From: Kineosporia rhizophila
GTDB taxonomy: Bacteria > Actinomycetota > Actinomycetes > Actinomycetales > Kineosporiaceae
Assembly (NCBI RefSeq): GCF_021277265.1
Contig: NZ_JAJSOH010000003.1
Location: 1 to 64,000 of the forward strand
Direction of reading: 5' to 3'
DNA: 64,000 nucleotides
Positions 38,082-46,835 of this stretch are shown one piece after another. The position numbers and the translations under genes are program-made. Each line of letters starts with the position of its first letter. The first letter of the stretch is position 1. Under the pieces are notes generated by a model, which did not search any database, was not told the origin of the DNA, and worked only from the letters and a program-made list of their open reading frames with translations.

Positions 38082-38896
38082 GCCTGCCGGCGCGATTCGT
38101 GGTGGAGAGCCTGGTCGACGACGAGGGGACGGCCTCGCTGGCCCAGGTCTACGACGTGGGCAACGCGCTGGGCATCCCCGACCAGCCGATGCGTCTGACC
38201 GTACGGCGCATGATCGCGGCGGGAGAGTTCGTGCAGGAGGGGCGCGGGCGCGCCGGAACCCTGCGGCGCACGGCAACCGCAGATCTGACCGAGCGGCACG
38301 ACGCGGCCTTCGTCGAGTTCGCAACGCGACGCGACCAGGGGCAAGAACCTTGGGACGGGTGGTGGCACCTGTTCGTCTATTCGGTACCGGAGACGGATCG
38401 CCAGTTGCGCGACGACGTCCGGCGCACCCTGGTGCGTCTGGGCGGGGCGCAGCTGCGGCCCGGCGTCTACGTCAGCGCCGACCCCTGGCAGGCGCTGGTG
38501 AACGCCGAGCTGGGGGACGCGGAGGTCAACAGCTGGACCCTGAGCACCCAGGACCTGCGCCGCGGGGAACTGCGGGAACCGGCCGAGCTGGCCGCAGCGC
38601 TCTGGCCCCTGCCCGAGATCTCCGGCCGCTACACCGCCCTACCCAGGCTCACCTCGTCCCCTGTTGGTAGTGACCGCATCGAGAACCTGCGCCGCGCGCT
38701 GGAACTGGTGGCAGCGTTCGACCAGGCCATGGCTCCCGACCCGCTGCTTCCGCCGGAGCTGCTGCCCAGCCCCTGGCCTCCGGTCGCCGCCCGGGCCGCG
38801 TTCCACCGAGCCTGGGCCGACCTGGCCGAGGCGGTGGCCGCCGAGGGGCTGCCGTTGTTCAGACGGTTCGCGGCAGGAAACTCTCCAGCAGGGTGA
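38078..38896 (+). CDS. PaaX-family transcriptional regulator
   Basis: 272 residues from GTG 38078. N-terminal winged helix (ARFVVESLVDDEG...MRLTVRRMIAAGEF) and the central DGWWHLFVYSVPETDRQLRD block typical of PaaX and PaaX-like proteins, plus a C-terminal helical domain. PaaX itself senses phenylacetyl-CoA, but no phenylacetate genes are in the window, so the ligand is open. Its 3' end overlaps a convergent hydrolase gene by 38 bases. Confidence 0.82.
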   Translation: MSLPARFVVESLVDDEGTASLAQVYDVGNALGIPDQPMRLTVRRMIAAGEFVQEGRGRAGTLRRTATADLTERHDAAFVEFATRRDQGQEPWDGWWHLFVYSVPETDRQLRDDVRRTLVRLGGAQLRPGVYVSADPWQALVNAELGDAEVNSWTLSTQDLRRGELREPAELAAALWPLPEISGRYTALPRLTSSPVGSDRIENLRRALELVAAFDQAMAPDPLLPPELLPSPWPPVAARAAFHRAWADLAEAVAAEGLPLFRRFAAGNSPAG

Positions 38897-39665
38897 GCAC
38901 CTGCTGCGGGTGCGTGATGGTGGGGGAGTGACCGGCGCCCGGGATCTCGTGCACCTCGCCCGCGCCCGGCATCGCCTCGCTCATCAGTTGCATGCGCGAG
39001 CGGGGCAGCGACTGGTCCTCACTGCCGCGCACCAGCAGCGCCGGGCAGGTGATCTCGCCCAGGCGCCCCGACACGTCGTCCCGTTCCAGCAGGCACTGCG
39101 CCGCCGCGCCGAGCGGAAGGCTGTAGTGCCGCTGCCAGTTGCGGATCCAGGCGTGCGCGGCCGGGTGCTCGCCGATGAGCTGGCGGGACAACGGCACCAC
39201 GATGCCCTCGACCGGCCCGTGCTCGGCCAGCCCGGCGAACATCCCGGCGTAGACCACCTTGTCGTGCGGGTCGCAGGCCTGCGCCTCGGTGTCGAGGAGC
39301 ACCAGGCCCCGCACCCGCTGCGGGGCCAGCAGCGCCACCCGCAGAGCGGTGAACCCGCCCTGGCTCACCCCACCGACCACCGCCTGAGGCACCTTCAGCG
39401 CGTCCAGCAGGCCCAGGACGTCGCGCGCCTGGTCCCAGTAGTCGAACGGGCTCTCGCCCTCGGGGGAGTTGCCGTGGCCGCGCGCGTCCCAGGCGATGAT
39501 CCGCCAGCTGTGCGCCAGGGACGACTCGAAAACGGCCGAGAACATGGTGCGGTCGAGGAAGTAGCCGTGGCCGAGCACGAGCGTGGGGGCCGTGGAGGGG
39601 CGGCTCGGGGCGCTGTCGGTGTACGAGAGGGTCCGGCCGCCGACGGTGATCTCGCGGGTCTCCAT
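38859..39665 (-). CDS. Alpha/beta hydrolase
   Basis: 268 residues, no signal peptide. LVLGHGYFLDRTMF holds the oxyanion region, WDARGHGNSP is the classic strand-4 turn, nucleophile Ser lies in GGVSQGGFTAL, and His in PGAGHSPT. This is the lactonase/haloperoxidase-like group of the family. Substrate unknown. Confidence 0.85.
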   Translation of the reverse strand: METREITVGGRTLSYTDSAPSRPSTAPTLVLGHGYFLDRTMFSAVFESSLAHSWRIIAWDARGHGNSPEGESPFDYWDQARDVLGLLDALKVPQAVVGGVSQGGFTALRVALLAPQRVRGLVLLDTEAQACDPHDKVVYAGMFAGLAEHGPVEGIVVPLSRQLIGEHPAAHAWIRNWQRHYSLPLGAAAQCLLERDDVSGRLGEITCPALLVRGSEDQSLPRSRMQLMSEAMPGAGEVHEIPGAGHSPTITHPQQVLTLLESFLPRTV

Positions 39666-39681
39666 CCGGTCAGGCTACGAC

Positions 39682-40137
39682 TTACTTGAAGCGGCCGGTG
39701 AAGGCGAACAGGGGCTCCTGCTCGGGCCGCACGATCACCAGCGGCGAGCAGGCCCGGTGGGCCACCTCGGCGGCCACGATGCCGCAGCGGTCCTCACCCA
39801 CCACGAGCAGGCTGGCGGTGAGCGACTCGGCGATCAGCACGTCGTCGGCCCGCCCGGCGATCACCCGGGTGCTGACCGGCAGCGGGCTGGTCGCGGCCCG
39901 CAGCGGTTCGGCGATCGACTCCAGCCAGTGCGCCGTGCTGATCAGGACCTCGGGTGAGGGTGCGGCCGCCCGCGGCGCACCGGCCGGCCGGGGTGGCATC
40001 CGCAGCGCGTGGACCAGGACCAGCGGAAGGTGACGGGCCCGGGCCTCGTCGGCGGCCTTACGGGCGACCAGGACGTTGGACGGTGTCAGGTCGATCCCCG
40101 CGACGACCCGGTATCTGCGCCCTATCTCGGCAGACAT
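39682..40137 (-). CDS. Universal stress protein (single domain)
   Basis: 151 residues. YRVVAGIDLTPSN and the C-terminal LLVVGEDRCGIVAAEVAHRA...PLVIVRP fit the UspA fold. The usual ATP-binding G-2x-G-9x-G(S/T) loop is degenerate here, so nucleotide binding is doubtful. GGGGGAATTG precedes the ATG. Role presumed in stress adaptation. Confidence 0.75.
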   Translation of the reverse strand: MSAEIGRRYRVVAGIDLTPSNVLVARKAADEARARHLPLVLVHALRMPPRPAGAPRAAAPSPEVLISTAHWLESIAEPLRAATSPLPVSTRVIAGRADDVLIAESLTASLLVVGEDRCGIVAAEVAHRACSPLVIVRPEQEPLFAFTGRFK

Positions 40138-40288
40138 TCAATTCCCCCAGTGAATGATGCGTGAGGAGGACGGTACTCGGTCTACCCGAAGGTAAGAAGC
40201 ACTTTTCTTGAACCTCGCAGAAAATGCCGGGTCACGGGCGTGCTGTGAGTTTCGGGATAAGTGAAAACCCCTAGTCCGAAAAGGCTGT

Positions 40289-41446
40289 TCAGAGCGACGC
40301 TCGGACCGCAGCGGTCATTTCTTCGCGGGTGAGTGGAAGAGGATTCGCTTTCGTTGAAGAAGCGGCCAGTGCGCCGTCCACCAGTTCGTCCACGTCGTCC
40401 TCGCGCAGCCCCAGTTCGGCCAGACCCGGCACGCCCAGAGCCTGGACCAGTTCGCCCAGCGCGGCCACCGCCGGCTCGGCCCCCGCCTCCTCCGAGCCGG
40501 TGACCAGCGGCCCGAGCGCGGCGAAACGGGCCTGCACGGCCGGATCGGGAGCGCGGCGCAGGGCGGCCAGGTCAGCCTCCAGAACCGCCGGGAGGAAGGC
40601 CGCGCACAGAGCGCCGTGCGGAGCACCGAGCATGCCGCCCGCCACCCCGGCCAGGCCGTGCACCGCGCCGAGCCCCGCATTCGCCAGCGCCACGCCACCC
40701 AGCAGCGAGGCCAGGGCCAGGTCGGCGCGCACGGCCGGATCGTCGGTGCCCTCGTGCGCCGCTCGCGGCAGGGCCCGCAGCGAGGCCGCCAGCCCCTGCC
40801 GGGCCAGCGCGTCGGTGACCGGGTTGGCCCGGCACGAGATCAGCGGTTCGACCAGCTGCACCAGGGCGTCCAGACCGCCGTGCACCAGGGGGGTGCGCGG
40901 AAGGCCTTGCAGGAGATCGGGATCCACCACCGCGGCGCGGGCCAGCATCGCCGGGGAGCGCAGGCTGACCTTGACCCGCCCGGCGGTGAGCACGGCGTTG
41001 CGGGTGACCTCGGAACCTGTGCCGGCCGTGGTCGGGACGGCCACCCACGGCAGCACCGGGCCGGACAGCGGACGGCCCTGGCCCACCACCTCCAGGTGCT
41101 CCAGCGGGTCGCCGTTGTGCACGAGCGCGGCCACGGCCTTGGCGGTGTCCAGGGCCGAGCCGCCGCCCACGCCGAGCACCGCCCCGACCCCGCCGCTGCG
41201 GGCCTGGGCCACGGCGGCCTGCACCGACTCGACCGACGGCTCACCCCCGGCCCGCACAGTGACCGTGCTGCGGCCGGCCTGCTCCAGACGCTCCCGCAGG
41301 GGCGCGGCGTGGCGGTCGGAGGCACCGGTGACCAGTAGCACCCCCTGGTCGCCCGCGGCCTCACCGGCCAGATCGGCGGCCTCGGCTGCGCGTCCGGCGC
41401 CGAAACGCACGTCACCGGGCAGAGTCAGGGCGAAGCTGTTGAACAC
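40289..41446 (-). CDS. Iron-type alcohol dehydrogenase family protein
   Basis: 385 residues. NAD(P) site GVGGGSALDTAKAVAA and VPTTAGTGSEVT are hallmarks of group III alcohol dehydrogenases. Metal ligands: D193 in GLDALVQ, His in GAVHGLA and His in APHGALC are present, but the position four residues after D193, His in FucO-type enzymes, is Q197. I recall a subgroup of the family with GLDALTQ at this point, so the substitution may be natural to it rather than damage. Substrate unknown. Confidence 0.82.
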   Translation of the reverse strand: MFNSFALTLPGDVRFGAGRAAEAADLAGEAAGDQGVLLVTGASDRHAAPLRERLEQAGRSTVTVRAGGEPSVESVQAAVAQARSGGVGAVLGVGGGSALDTAKAVAALVHNGDPLEHLEVVGQGRPLSGPVLPWVAVPTTAGTGSEVTRNAVLTAGRVKVSLRSPAMLARAAVVDPDLLQGLPRTPLVHGGLDALVQLVEPLISCRANPVTDALARQGLAASLRALPRAAHEGTDDPAVRADLALASLLGGVALANAGLGAVHGLAGVAGGMLGAPHGALCAAFLPAVLEADLAALRRAPDPAVQARFAALGPLVTGSEEAGAEPAVAALGELVQALGVPGLAELGLREDDVDELVDGALAASSTKANPLPLTREEMTAAVRASL

Positions 41447-41515
41447 GGGTCACCTCGGGGGTGGGAAATGCGGCCACGGTCGGACCGCCACGCTACCGAG
41501 CGGCGACCCGCGCCC

Positions 41516-42112
41516 TCACCCCGTGGTGGAGCGGCCCAGGTAGGTCACGGTGGGACCGCCGACCGGGAGCTCCTGGAAGCCCAGCCGCTCGTAGAAGAGC
41601 CGGGCGCTGGTGTTGGTAGGAGCCATGCCCAGGTGCACCGCCGACGCTCCGGCCTCGCGCACAGCGCCCAGGAACCGGTGGATCAGCTGCCGTCCGAAGC
41701 CCTGCCCCTGAACCTGCGGCAGAAGGTCGATGTGCAGGTGCGCGGGGTGGTTCTCCAGGCCGGGCTCGAGCATCCGCTGCGGATTCAGGCCCAGTTCCAG
41801 CAGCCAGCGGTCGGTCTCCGCGTACGGTTCGGGGTAACGCCGACGCAGGTGAGGCACCCAGGAGGTGGCATAGCTCCGCACGAACGCCGGGGTGTCGGCC
41901 GTGCCCAGCACGTAGCCCACCGGCTGCCCGGCGTCTTCCAGGACGAACGCGAACTGCGGTTCCAGCGTGACGTAGGGCGCCGCGAAACAGTCGCCCATCA
42001 ACTCGTCGCTGCTGTACTGCCCCCGGGCGTCGCCCCCCGCGTCGCCGGTGCGCACGCAGATGTCCTGGACGGCGGGCAGGTCTTCGGGCCGGTACGGGCG
42101 GATGTTCGGCAC
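41516..42112 (-). CDS. GNAT-family N-acetyltransferase
   Basis: 198 residues from GTG 42112 (PNIRPYRPEDLPAVQDIC at the N-terminus is a standard GNAT beginning); a longer frame continues upstream but is antisense to the stress protein. Motif A: HLHIDLLPQVQGQGFGRQLI; motif B: NTSARLFYERLGFQEL. It resembles hexosaminidase/OGA-type acetyltransferases by layout. Divergent from the two-domain stress protein. Confidence 0.82.
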   Translation of the reverse strand: MPNIRPYRPEDLPAVQDICVRTGDAGGDARGQYSSDELMGDCFAAPYVTLEPQFAFVLEDAGQPVGYVLGTADTPAFVRSYATSWVPHLRRRYPEPYAETDRWLLELGLNPQRMLEPGLENHPAHLHIDLLPQVQGQGFGRQLIHRFLGAVREAGASAVHLGMAPTNTSARLFYERLGFQELPVGGPTVTYLGRSTTG

Positions 42113-42135
42113 GGGCCCGAGCCTAGGGCTTGTCC

Positions 42136-42157
42136 GGGCGAAGTGTGACCTTCGCCC
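42136..42157. promoter_or_regulatory. Inverted repeat between GNAT and stress-protein genes
   Basis: GGGCGAAG and CTTCGCCC, perfect 8-base arms with a TGTGAC centre, lie in the 103-base divergent gap. An operator for one or both genes is the simplest reading. Confidence 0.5.
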
Positions 42158-42215
42158 CTGACCCGGCGAGAAGTTCCGAAGCACAATGAAACAGGTGGCA
42201 CGGAGGGAGCTGACC

Positions 42216-42941
42216 ATGACGTACTCCGAACGTAAGACCGTGGTGGGGCACGACGGGACGCCCGCAGCAGCGGCAGCCCTCGACTGGGCGGCCGCAGACG
42301 CCGCCCGCCGGGGCTCGGAACTCCTCGTGATGCAGACCGACGAACGCGGCTGGGCCGACGCGCTGGCCCGGGTACGGCGCCTCGCCCCGGAAGTGCCGGT
42401 CACCCTGACCGGTACCGGCCGCTCGCTGGCCGAGGCCTCGGGCCGGGCCGAGATGATCGTGCTGGGCGCCCCGGCCGCCGGCTCGCCCCAGGCCACGGTC
42501 GTCTCCGAGGTGGTGGCCCGGGCCGGCTGCCCGGTCGTGGTGGTCGGCCCGGACGAGCCCGGCCCGGCCAGCGGCCTGCCGGTCTCCGTGGGCTACGACG
42601 GCTCGGCCTGCGCCGAGCGCGCGCTCTCGTTCGCGGCCGAACGCGCCGCCCAGTGGCAGGTGCCCCTGGTGGTGGTCGTGGCGCAGGCTCCCCTGGCGGC
42701 CGACCCGCAGACCCTCGGGGCGCAGGCGGCCGCCTGGGTGCTGCGCCGCCACCCCGGGCTCGAGGTGCGCCACGAGGTGGCCGAGGGCGAGGCAGTACCG
42801 GCCCTGGCGGCCGCCTCACGTGGCTGCGGACTGATCGTGGTCGGCAGCCGAGGGCGTGCCCTGGCCGCAGGCGTGCTCGACAGCTCGGTCGGCGACGGGC
42901 TGATCTCGCGCTCACAGAGCCCGCTCGCCGTCGTCCACTGA
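42216..42941 (+). CDS. Universal stress protein with tandem Usp domains
   Basis: 241 residues from ATG 42216 (GGAGGGAG upstream; the ATG at 42186 lacks a ribosome-binding site). Two Usp domains: TVVGHDGTPAAAAALDWAA (1) and VSVGYDGSACAERALSFAA (2). Domain 2 ends with the ATP-binding loop VVGSRGRALAAGVLDSSVG, matching G-2x-G-9x-(S), so it probably binds ATP. This is the tandem layout common in mycobacteria and streptomycetes. Convergent with the GGDEF gene. Confidence 0.87.
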   Translation: MTYSERKTVVGHDGTPAAAAALDWAAADAARRGSELLVMQTDERGWADALARVRRLAPEVPVTLTGTGRSLAEASGRAEMIVLGAPAAGSPQATVVSEVVARAGCPVVVVGPDEPGPASGLPVSVGYDGSACAERALSFAAERAAQWQVPLVVVVAQAPLAADPQTLGAQAAAWVLRRHPGLEVRHEVAEGEAVPALAAASRGCGLIVVGSRGRALAAGVLDSSVGDGLISRSQSPLAVVH

Positions 42942-42951
42942 TCCAGCGGTC

Positions 42952-44496
42952 CTACCCCGCAGGTGAACGCCCGCGCCGCAGGTTCTTCTCCGCGTAGAGA
43001 GCCTCGTCGGCGCGGGCGTTGAGCAGGGCCGGGGCCTCGCCGACCTGACGCACGGCATACCCGGCGCTGAAGCCCACTCCCTCGGGCGCGGACCAGGCGG
43101 ATGCGAGCCGCTCCAGGACCGCCCGGGCCACCGCGCCGTCGCCCCGGGCGATCACCGCGAACTCGTCCCCGCCGAAGCGGCAGACCAGGTCGGTGTCGCG
43201 CACCGATCCGGCCAGGGCGGCGGCGAAGGCGCGCAGCACCCGGTCCCCGGCCGGGTGACCCTGACTGTCGTTGAGCGCCTTGAACTTGTCCAGGTCGAAC
43301 AGCACCAGCACGGCGTCGTCGGCCAGGCACTGCAGGGCCTGCTCGAACGCCCGCCGGTTGCCCACCCCGGTGAGCGAGTCGGTCATCGCTGCCCGGTCCA
43401 GCTCCTCCACCTGCCGGACCCGTTCCAGCACCGGCCCGGCCTGGATCGAGAGCAGCTCGATCACCTGGTCGGTGAAGTGGTCGAGGTCGGACACCGGCCG
43501 GGTCCACCAGATCACCATCACCCCGACCAGCCGGTCGCCGACCAGGATGGGGACGTACAGCAGCGAACGCGCCGACACCCGGGCCACGTACTGACGCGAG
43601 ACCAGCGGACTGCTCAGGGCGTCGGCCACGTACAAGTGGCGCCGGGTGCGCGCGGCGACGGCAGCGCCCGAAGGGTCGGTGCCGACCGACAGCCGCACTC
43701 CCGAGAAGTCGGCCCCGATGCCCGCGCCGCCCCGGGCGACCAGGTCGTCGGCCGGCGGCCCGGAGTCACCCGCCCCGAAGCCCGGGATCGGCCGCTCCGA
43801 GACCATCGTGAACACCCCGTCGGCCCGCAGCACGTGCATCGCCAGCTCGCTGATCAGCCGGGCCGCGTCCGACTCGGTCTGCGCCTGCAGCAACGGGCGC
43901 AGCCCGGCGTGCAGCTGTTCCAGATCGCTGCGCTGGCGCTTCTGTGTCCAGATGGCCGCCGCGATCATCTCCCCGATCACCCCGGCGAACAGGATCGTGC
44001 CCACCAGTTCGACCAGGTGCTCCTGCTGCCGGCCCAGCCCGGCCACCACCCCCAGCAGGGCCACGTTCAGCGCGGTCAGCGCGGTGGTGCGCCCCGGCCG
44101 CAGCACCAGCCCGGCGTAGCCCAGGCTCAGCATGTAGACCGGCTGGTAGTGCCCGAGCACGCCGGGCAGCCCCTCGCCGAAGTTGAGCAGGAACGCGCTG
44201 GGCAGCACCGGCCAGATCAGCACCGAGTCGCGGAACCGGTGCCAGGGCAGCAGGAGCAGAGTCAGGCCGAGGACGGCGACCCCGGCCACGATCAGCAGCT
44301 GCGGCAGCCGGGCCTGCTCGTTCTCCCAGGTCTGAGCGGTGACACAGGCGGCGTAGACGTCCGCGGCCAGGTAGAGCGCACCGGCCAGGCGGCCCTTGCG
44401 CGTGCGCTGGGCGTCCTCGTCCAGCCCGGGCACCAGCCAGGTCCGCAACCAGCGGGAGGCCCACCAGGCCCAGGACCGGCTGCGCTCGTTCTGCAC
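42952..44496 (-). CDS. Membrane diguanylate cyclase (GAF-GGDEF)
   Basis: 514 residues from GTG 44496. About five to six membrane helices (to about 190), a short coil, a GAF-like sensor domain (about 205-355) and a GGDEF domain (about 375-510). The active site is CRFGGDEFAVIA, fully canonical, after DSLTGVGNRRAFEQAL and FDLDKFKALNDSQGH. No RxxD inhibition site is evident just before the GGDEF motif. It makes cyclic di-GMP in response to an unknown membrane or cytosolic signal. Confidence 0.9.
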   Translation of the reverse strand: MQNERSRSWAWWASRWLRTWLVPGLDEDAQRTRKGRLAGALYLAADVYAACVTAQTWENEQARLPQLLIVAGVAVLGLTLLLLPWHRFRDSVLIWPVLPSAFLLNFGEGLPGVLGHYQPVYMLSLGYAGLVLRPGRTTALTALNVALLGVVAGLGRQQEHLVELVGTILFAGVIGEMIAAAIWTQKRQRSDLEQLHAGLRPLLQAQTESDAARLISELAMHVLRADGVFTMVSERPIPGFGAGDSGPPADDLVARGGAGIGADFSGVRLSVGTDPSGAAVAARTRRHLYVADALSSPLVSRQYVARVSARSLLYVPILVGDRLVGVMVIWWTRPVSDLDHFTDQVIELLSIQAGPVLERVRQVEELDRAAMTDSLTGVGNRRAFEQALQCLADDAVLVLFDLDKFKALNDSQGHPAGDRVLRAFAAALAGSVRDTDLVCRFGGDEFAVIARGDGAVARAVLERLASAWSAPEGVGFSAGYAVRQVGEAPALLNARADEALYAEKNLRRGRSPAG

Positions 44497-44553
44497 ACCG
44501 GTTCATCGGCCGCTCCCGCCCCGGGATCAAGCCGGGGGACTAGGATCCGGCAG

Positions 44554-45153
44554 GTGTTCGTGAAGATCTGTGGCATCCGTGACCTGGACACGGCGCGGGT
44601 GGCGGTGCAGGCCGGCGCCGACGCGATCGGCTTCGTGCACCACCCGGCCAGCCCCCGGCACATCGAGGCGGCCGGGATCCGGGCCGTCCTCGAGGGGCTG
44701 GACGACCAGGCCGTCGAGACCGTCCTGGTGGTGCGCCGGCTCCCCGTCGAGCAGGTGCTGAAGGTGGCGCACCACAGCGGCGTGGCCACCGTGCAGTTCC
44801 ACGGCGGCGAGAGCGACGAAGACCTGCAACGGGCCGTCAGCGAGGGGTTCTCGGTGATCCGCGCCCTCTCCCTCACCGAGTACGCGAGCAGCTCACCGAC
44901 GTCCTCGATCAGTGCCCGTCTGATGCTCGACGCGCCGGAACCCGGCCAGGGGCAACTGATCGACGCCGAGGAGTTCACCACCCGGCCCGCCGAGCCGTGG
45001 ATCCTGGCCGGCGGGCTCACCGTCGAGAACGTGCGGGCCCAGATCCGGCATCTACGGCCCGGCGGGGTGGACGTCTCCAGCGGCGTCGAGTCCTCGCGCG
45101 GGGTGAAGGACCACGCGAAGATCGCGGCCTTCGTGCAGAACGCCCGAGGCTAG
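44554..45153 (+). CDS. trpF: Phosphoribosylanthranilate isomerase homologue
   Basis: 199 residues from GTG 44554. KICGIRDLDTARVAVQAGAD, IGFVHHPASPRHI, VQFHGGE, LAGGLTVENV and GVDVSSGVESSRGVKD are TrpF blocks in the right order; the base Cys (KICG) and acid Asp (MLDAPEPG) are present. The usual GGTG after the Asp is GQGQ. It would isomerise phosphoribosylanthranilate in tryptophan synthesis, but no other trp gene is near and many actinomycetes use PriA for this step, so a different or redundant role is possible. It overlaps the convergent nucleoside hydrolase by four bases. Confidence 0.8.
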   Translation: MFVKICGIRDLDTARVAVQAGADAIGFVHHPASPRHIEAAGIRAVLEGLDDQAVETVLVVRRLPVEQVLKVAHHSGVATVQFHGGESDEDLQRAVSEGFSVIRALSLTEYASSSPTSSISARLMLDAPEPGQGQLIDAEEFTTRPAEPWILAGGLTVENVRAQIRHLRPGGVDVSSGVESSRGVKDHAKIAAFVQNARG

Positions 45154-46025
45154 ACGCTTTCTCGCCCGAACCGGCGGATCTTGGCGAACATGTCCTCCAG
45201 CAGGAACCGCACATCGATCGACTCGGCCACCCGGACCGGATGACCGGCCCCGGCCACGTAGGAGCCCGACGGGTCGAACCGGGGTGCGGGGCGCTCGCGG
45301 AAACTGCCCCCTCCCGGGAACAGCATCAGTGCTACAACGGGTGAATCGCCCAAGGTGCGTGACTCGATCGGGGCCGGATGGTGGGCGGTGTTCCACTCCA
45401 CGAGCTGGTCGATCAGGTAGTCGGCGAGCGGGCTGGTGCCCCGGATCTTCTCCTCCAGTTCGGCGTAACCCACCGAGACCTGGGCGAAGACGTTCCGGGG
45501 GATCTGCCACACCGTGATCCCCGAGTCGAAGACCACGTTGGCCGCAGCTATGTCGTTGCCCAGGTTGAACTCCCGGCCGGGGCACGCGTCCACCCCGTCG
45601 TACCCGGGCCCGCCGATCCACAGCACCACCACCGGCCGCTGGGTGATCGCCGGGTCCAGAAGGATCGCCGAGGCCATGTCGGTCAGCGGGCCGAGAAAGC
45701 CCACGTAGAGCGGATCCTCCTCGGATGCGAGCAGGCTCTCCTCGATGATCAGCCGGGCGCCGGGGCTGTCCTGGGGCGTGTGCTCGTCGGTCAGCGCGTG
45801 GGCGGCCCCGTTCGCCACCGGGGTGTCCAGATCCACGAGATGCAGCAGGCGGTCGATCTCCTCCCGCGACTCCTCCATGCTGCGCGTGCTGCGGTGCTCG
45901 CCGAAATGGGCCGGGATCAGCCCTCGCACGTCCAGCGAGGGGGAGAGCAGGGCGTGGACGATCGCGAACTGGTCGTCGGCCTCGTTCTTGGCGTCGGTGT
46001 CGAGAATGACGCGGCGGCGTTTCAT
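45150..46025 (-). CDS. Nucleoside hydrolase family protein
   Basis: 291 residues from ATG 46025. The N-terminal calcium and ribose site reads VILDTDAKNEADDQFAIVHA, a variant of the usual DTDxGxDD. LGPLTDMASAILLDP and EFNLGNDIAAANVVFDS match other core blocks of inosine-uridine hydrolases (N-ribohydrolase). It splits a ribonucleoside into base and ribose. The divergent PfkB-like gene could act on the sugar or nucleoside product. Confidence 0.82.
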   Translation of the reverse strand: MKRRRVILDTDAKNEADDQFAIVHALLSPSLDVRGLIPAHFGEHRSTRSMEESREEIDRLLHLVDLDTPVANGAAHALTDEHTPQDSPGARLIIEESLLASEEDPLYVGFLGPLTDMASAILLDPAITQRPVVVLWIGGPGYDGVDACPGREFNLGNDIAAANVVFDSGITVWQIPRNVFAQVSVGYAELEEKIRGTSPLADYLIDQLVEWNTAHHPAPIESRTLGDSPVVALMLFPGGGSFRERPAPRFDPSGSYVAGAGHPVRVAESIDVRFLLEDMFAKIRRFGRESV

Positions 46026-46139
46026 GGCACTCCCTGCAACGGTGGCGGACATGAGCAGTACGAGTCTTTCGCACCGGCGGCTGCGCCGGACGAGCGACCC
46101 CACCCGGCGCTCAGCACGGATCTCACTACCCTGGAGAAC

Positions 46140-46832
46140 GTGAACCCGAGCCACAGCCGGAGCAACCACGTAGTGGTGATCGGTCAGCGAGCCGGCCAGG
46201 CGGCCGCCGCGGCGACCTTCCTGGGCGGACCCGGGGTGACCCTGCTCGGTTGCGTCGAGTCGGTCCGACAGAAGACGTCGGTGCTGGAGGAACTGCGCGG
46301 GTTGCCGGTCGAGGTCGGTCACCTCCGGCTCGCCTCCGGCCCGGAAGACGCGCTGCGGCCCGACGACGTGTGCGGGGACGACGTGGCCGGAGCCGACGTG
46401 CTCCTGGTGGGGATGGACATTCCACCGGAAACAGCTCGGGCGGCAATGTATTACACGCGCGGCAAGGTGATCCTCGACCCCACGCCGGCGGCCGGGCAGC
46501 CGCCCGCGGCCCAGCACATCGAGGCCCTGGCCCCGTTCGTCCACGTCATGGTGCCCGACGCCCTGACCGTGGCCGCGCTCGACGTGGCCAACCCCTTCGA
46601 CGCCGAGATCTACCAGCAGGCCGGTGATCTGGCCGAGCGGCTGCGGGTCAACGTGGTGGTCCCGCCCGGCCCGGCCGAGGAGGCCGGCGACTGCTTCCGT
46701 GGGGTGCTGGCCCTGCTGCTGGCCGAGAAGACGCCGCTGCCCGAGGCGGTCCGGATCGCCGTGCGGGCCGCCTCGGTGGCCACCATCACCGGAAAGCTCC
46801 CGGCCCGCAGCGAGACTCTCTCGGCCAGCTGA
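46140..46832 (+). CDS. Short PfkB/ribokinase-like protein
   Basis: 230 residues from GTG 46140, shorter than the usual 290-310. The beginning VVVIGQRAGQAAAAATFLGG resembles the N-terminal Gly/Ala block of ribokinases, and AGDCFRGVLALLLAEKTPLP is the C-terminal anion-hole/catalytic motif (GAGDxFxGAL) with Asp kept. The middle is reduced and the N-terminal substrate strands (the usual GGN..N) are missing. It is either a compact divergent kinase or a non-catalytic relative. Divergent from nucleoside hydrolase (114-base gap), suggesting ribonucleoside use. Confidence 0.65.
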   Translation: MNPSHSRSNHVVVIGQRAGQAAAAATFLGGPGVTLLGCVESVRQKTSVLEELRGLPVEVGHLRLASGPEDALRPDDVCGDDVAGADVLLVGMDIPPETARAAMYYTRGKVILDPTPAAGQPPAAQHIEALAPFVHVMVPDALTVAALDVANPFDAEIYQQAGDLAERLRVNVVVPPGPAEEAGDCFRGVLALLLAEKTPLPEAVRIAVRAASVATITGKLPARSETLSAS

Positions 46833-46835
46833 CCT

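Noticed and set aside
40138..40288. Small gene or regulatory RNA between the stress protein and alcohol dehydrogenase genes
   Set aside because: No start with ribosome-binding site and family support, and no convincing hairpin; only a leader/promoter region.
39682..42941. DosR-type dormancy boxes near the stress-protein genes
   Set aside because: No GGGACNNNNGTCCC-like palindrome was found upstream of either gene.
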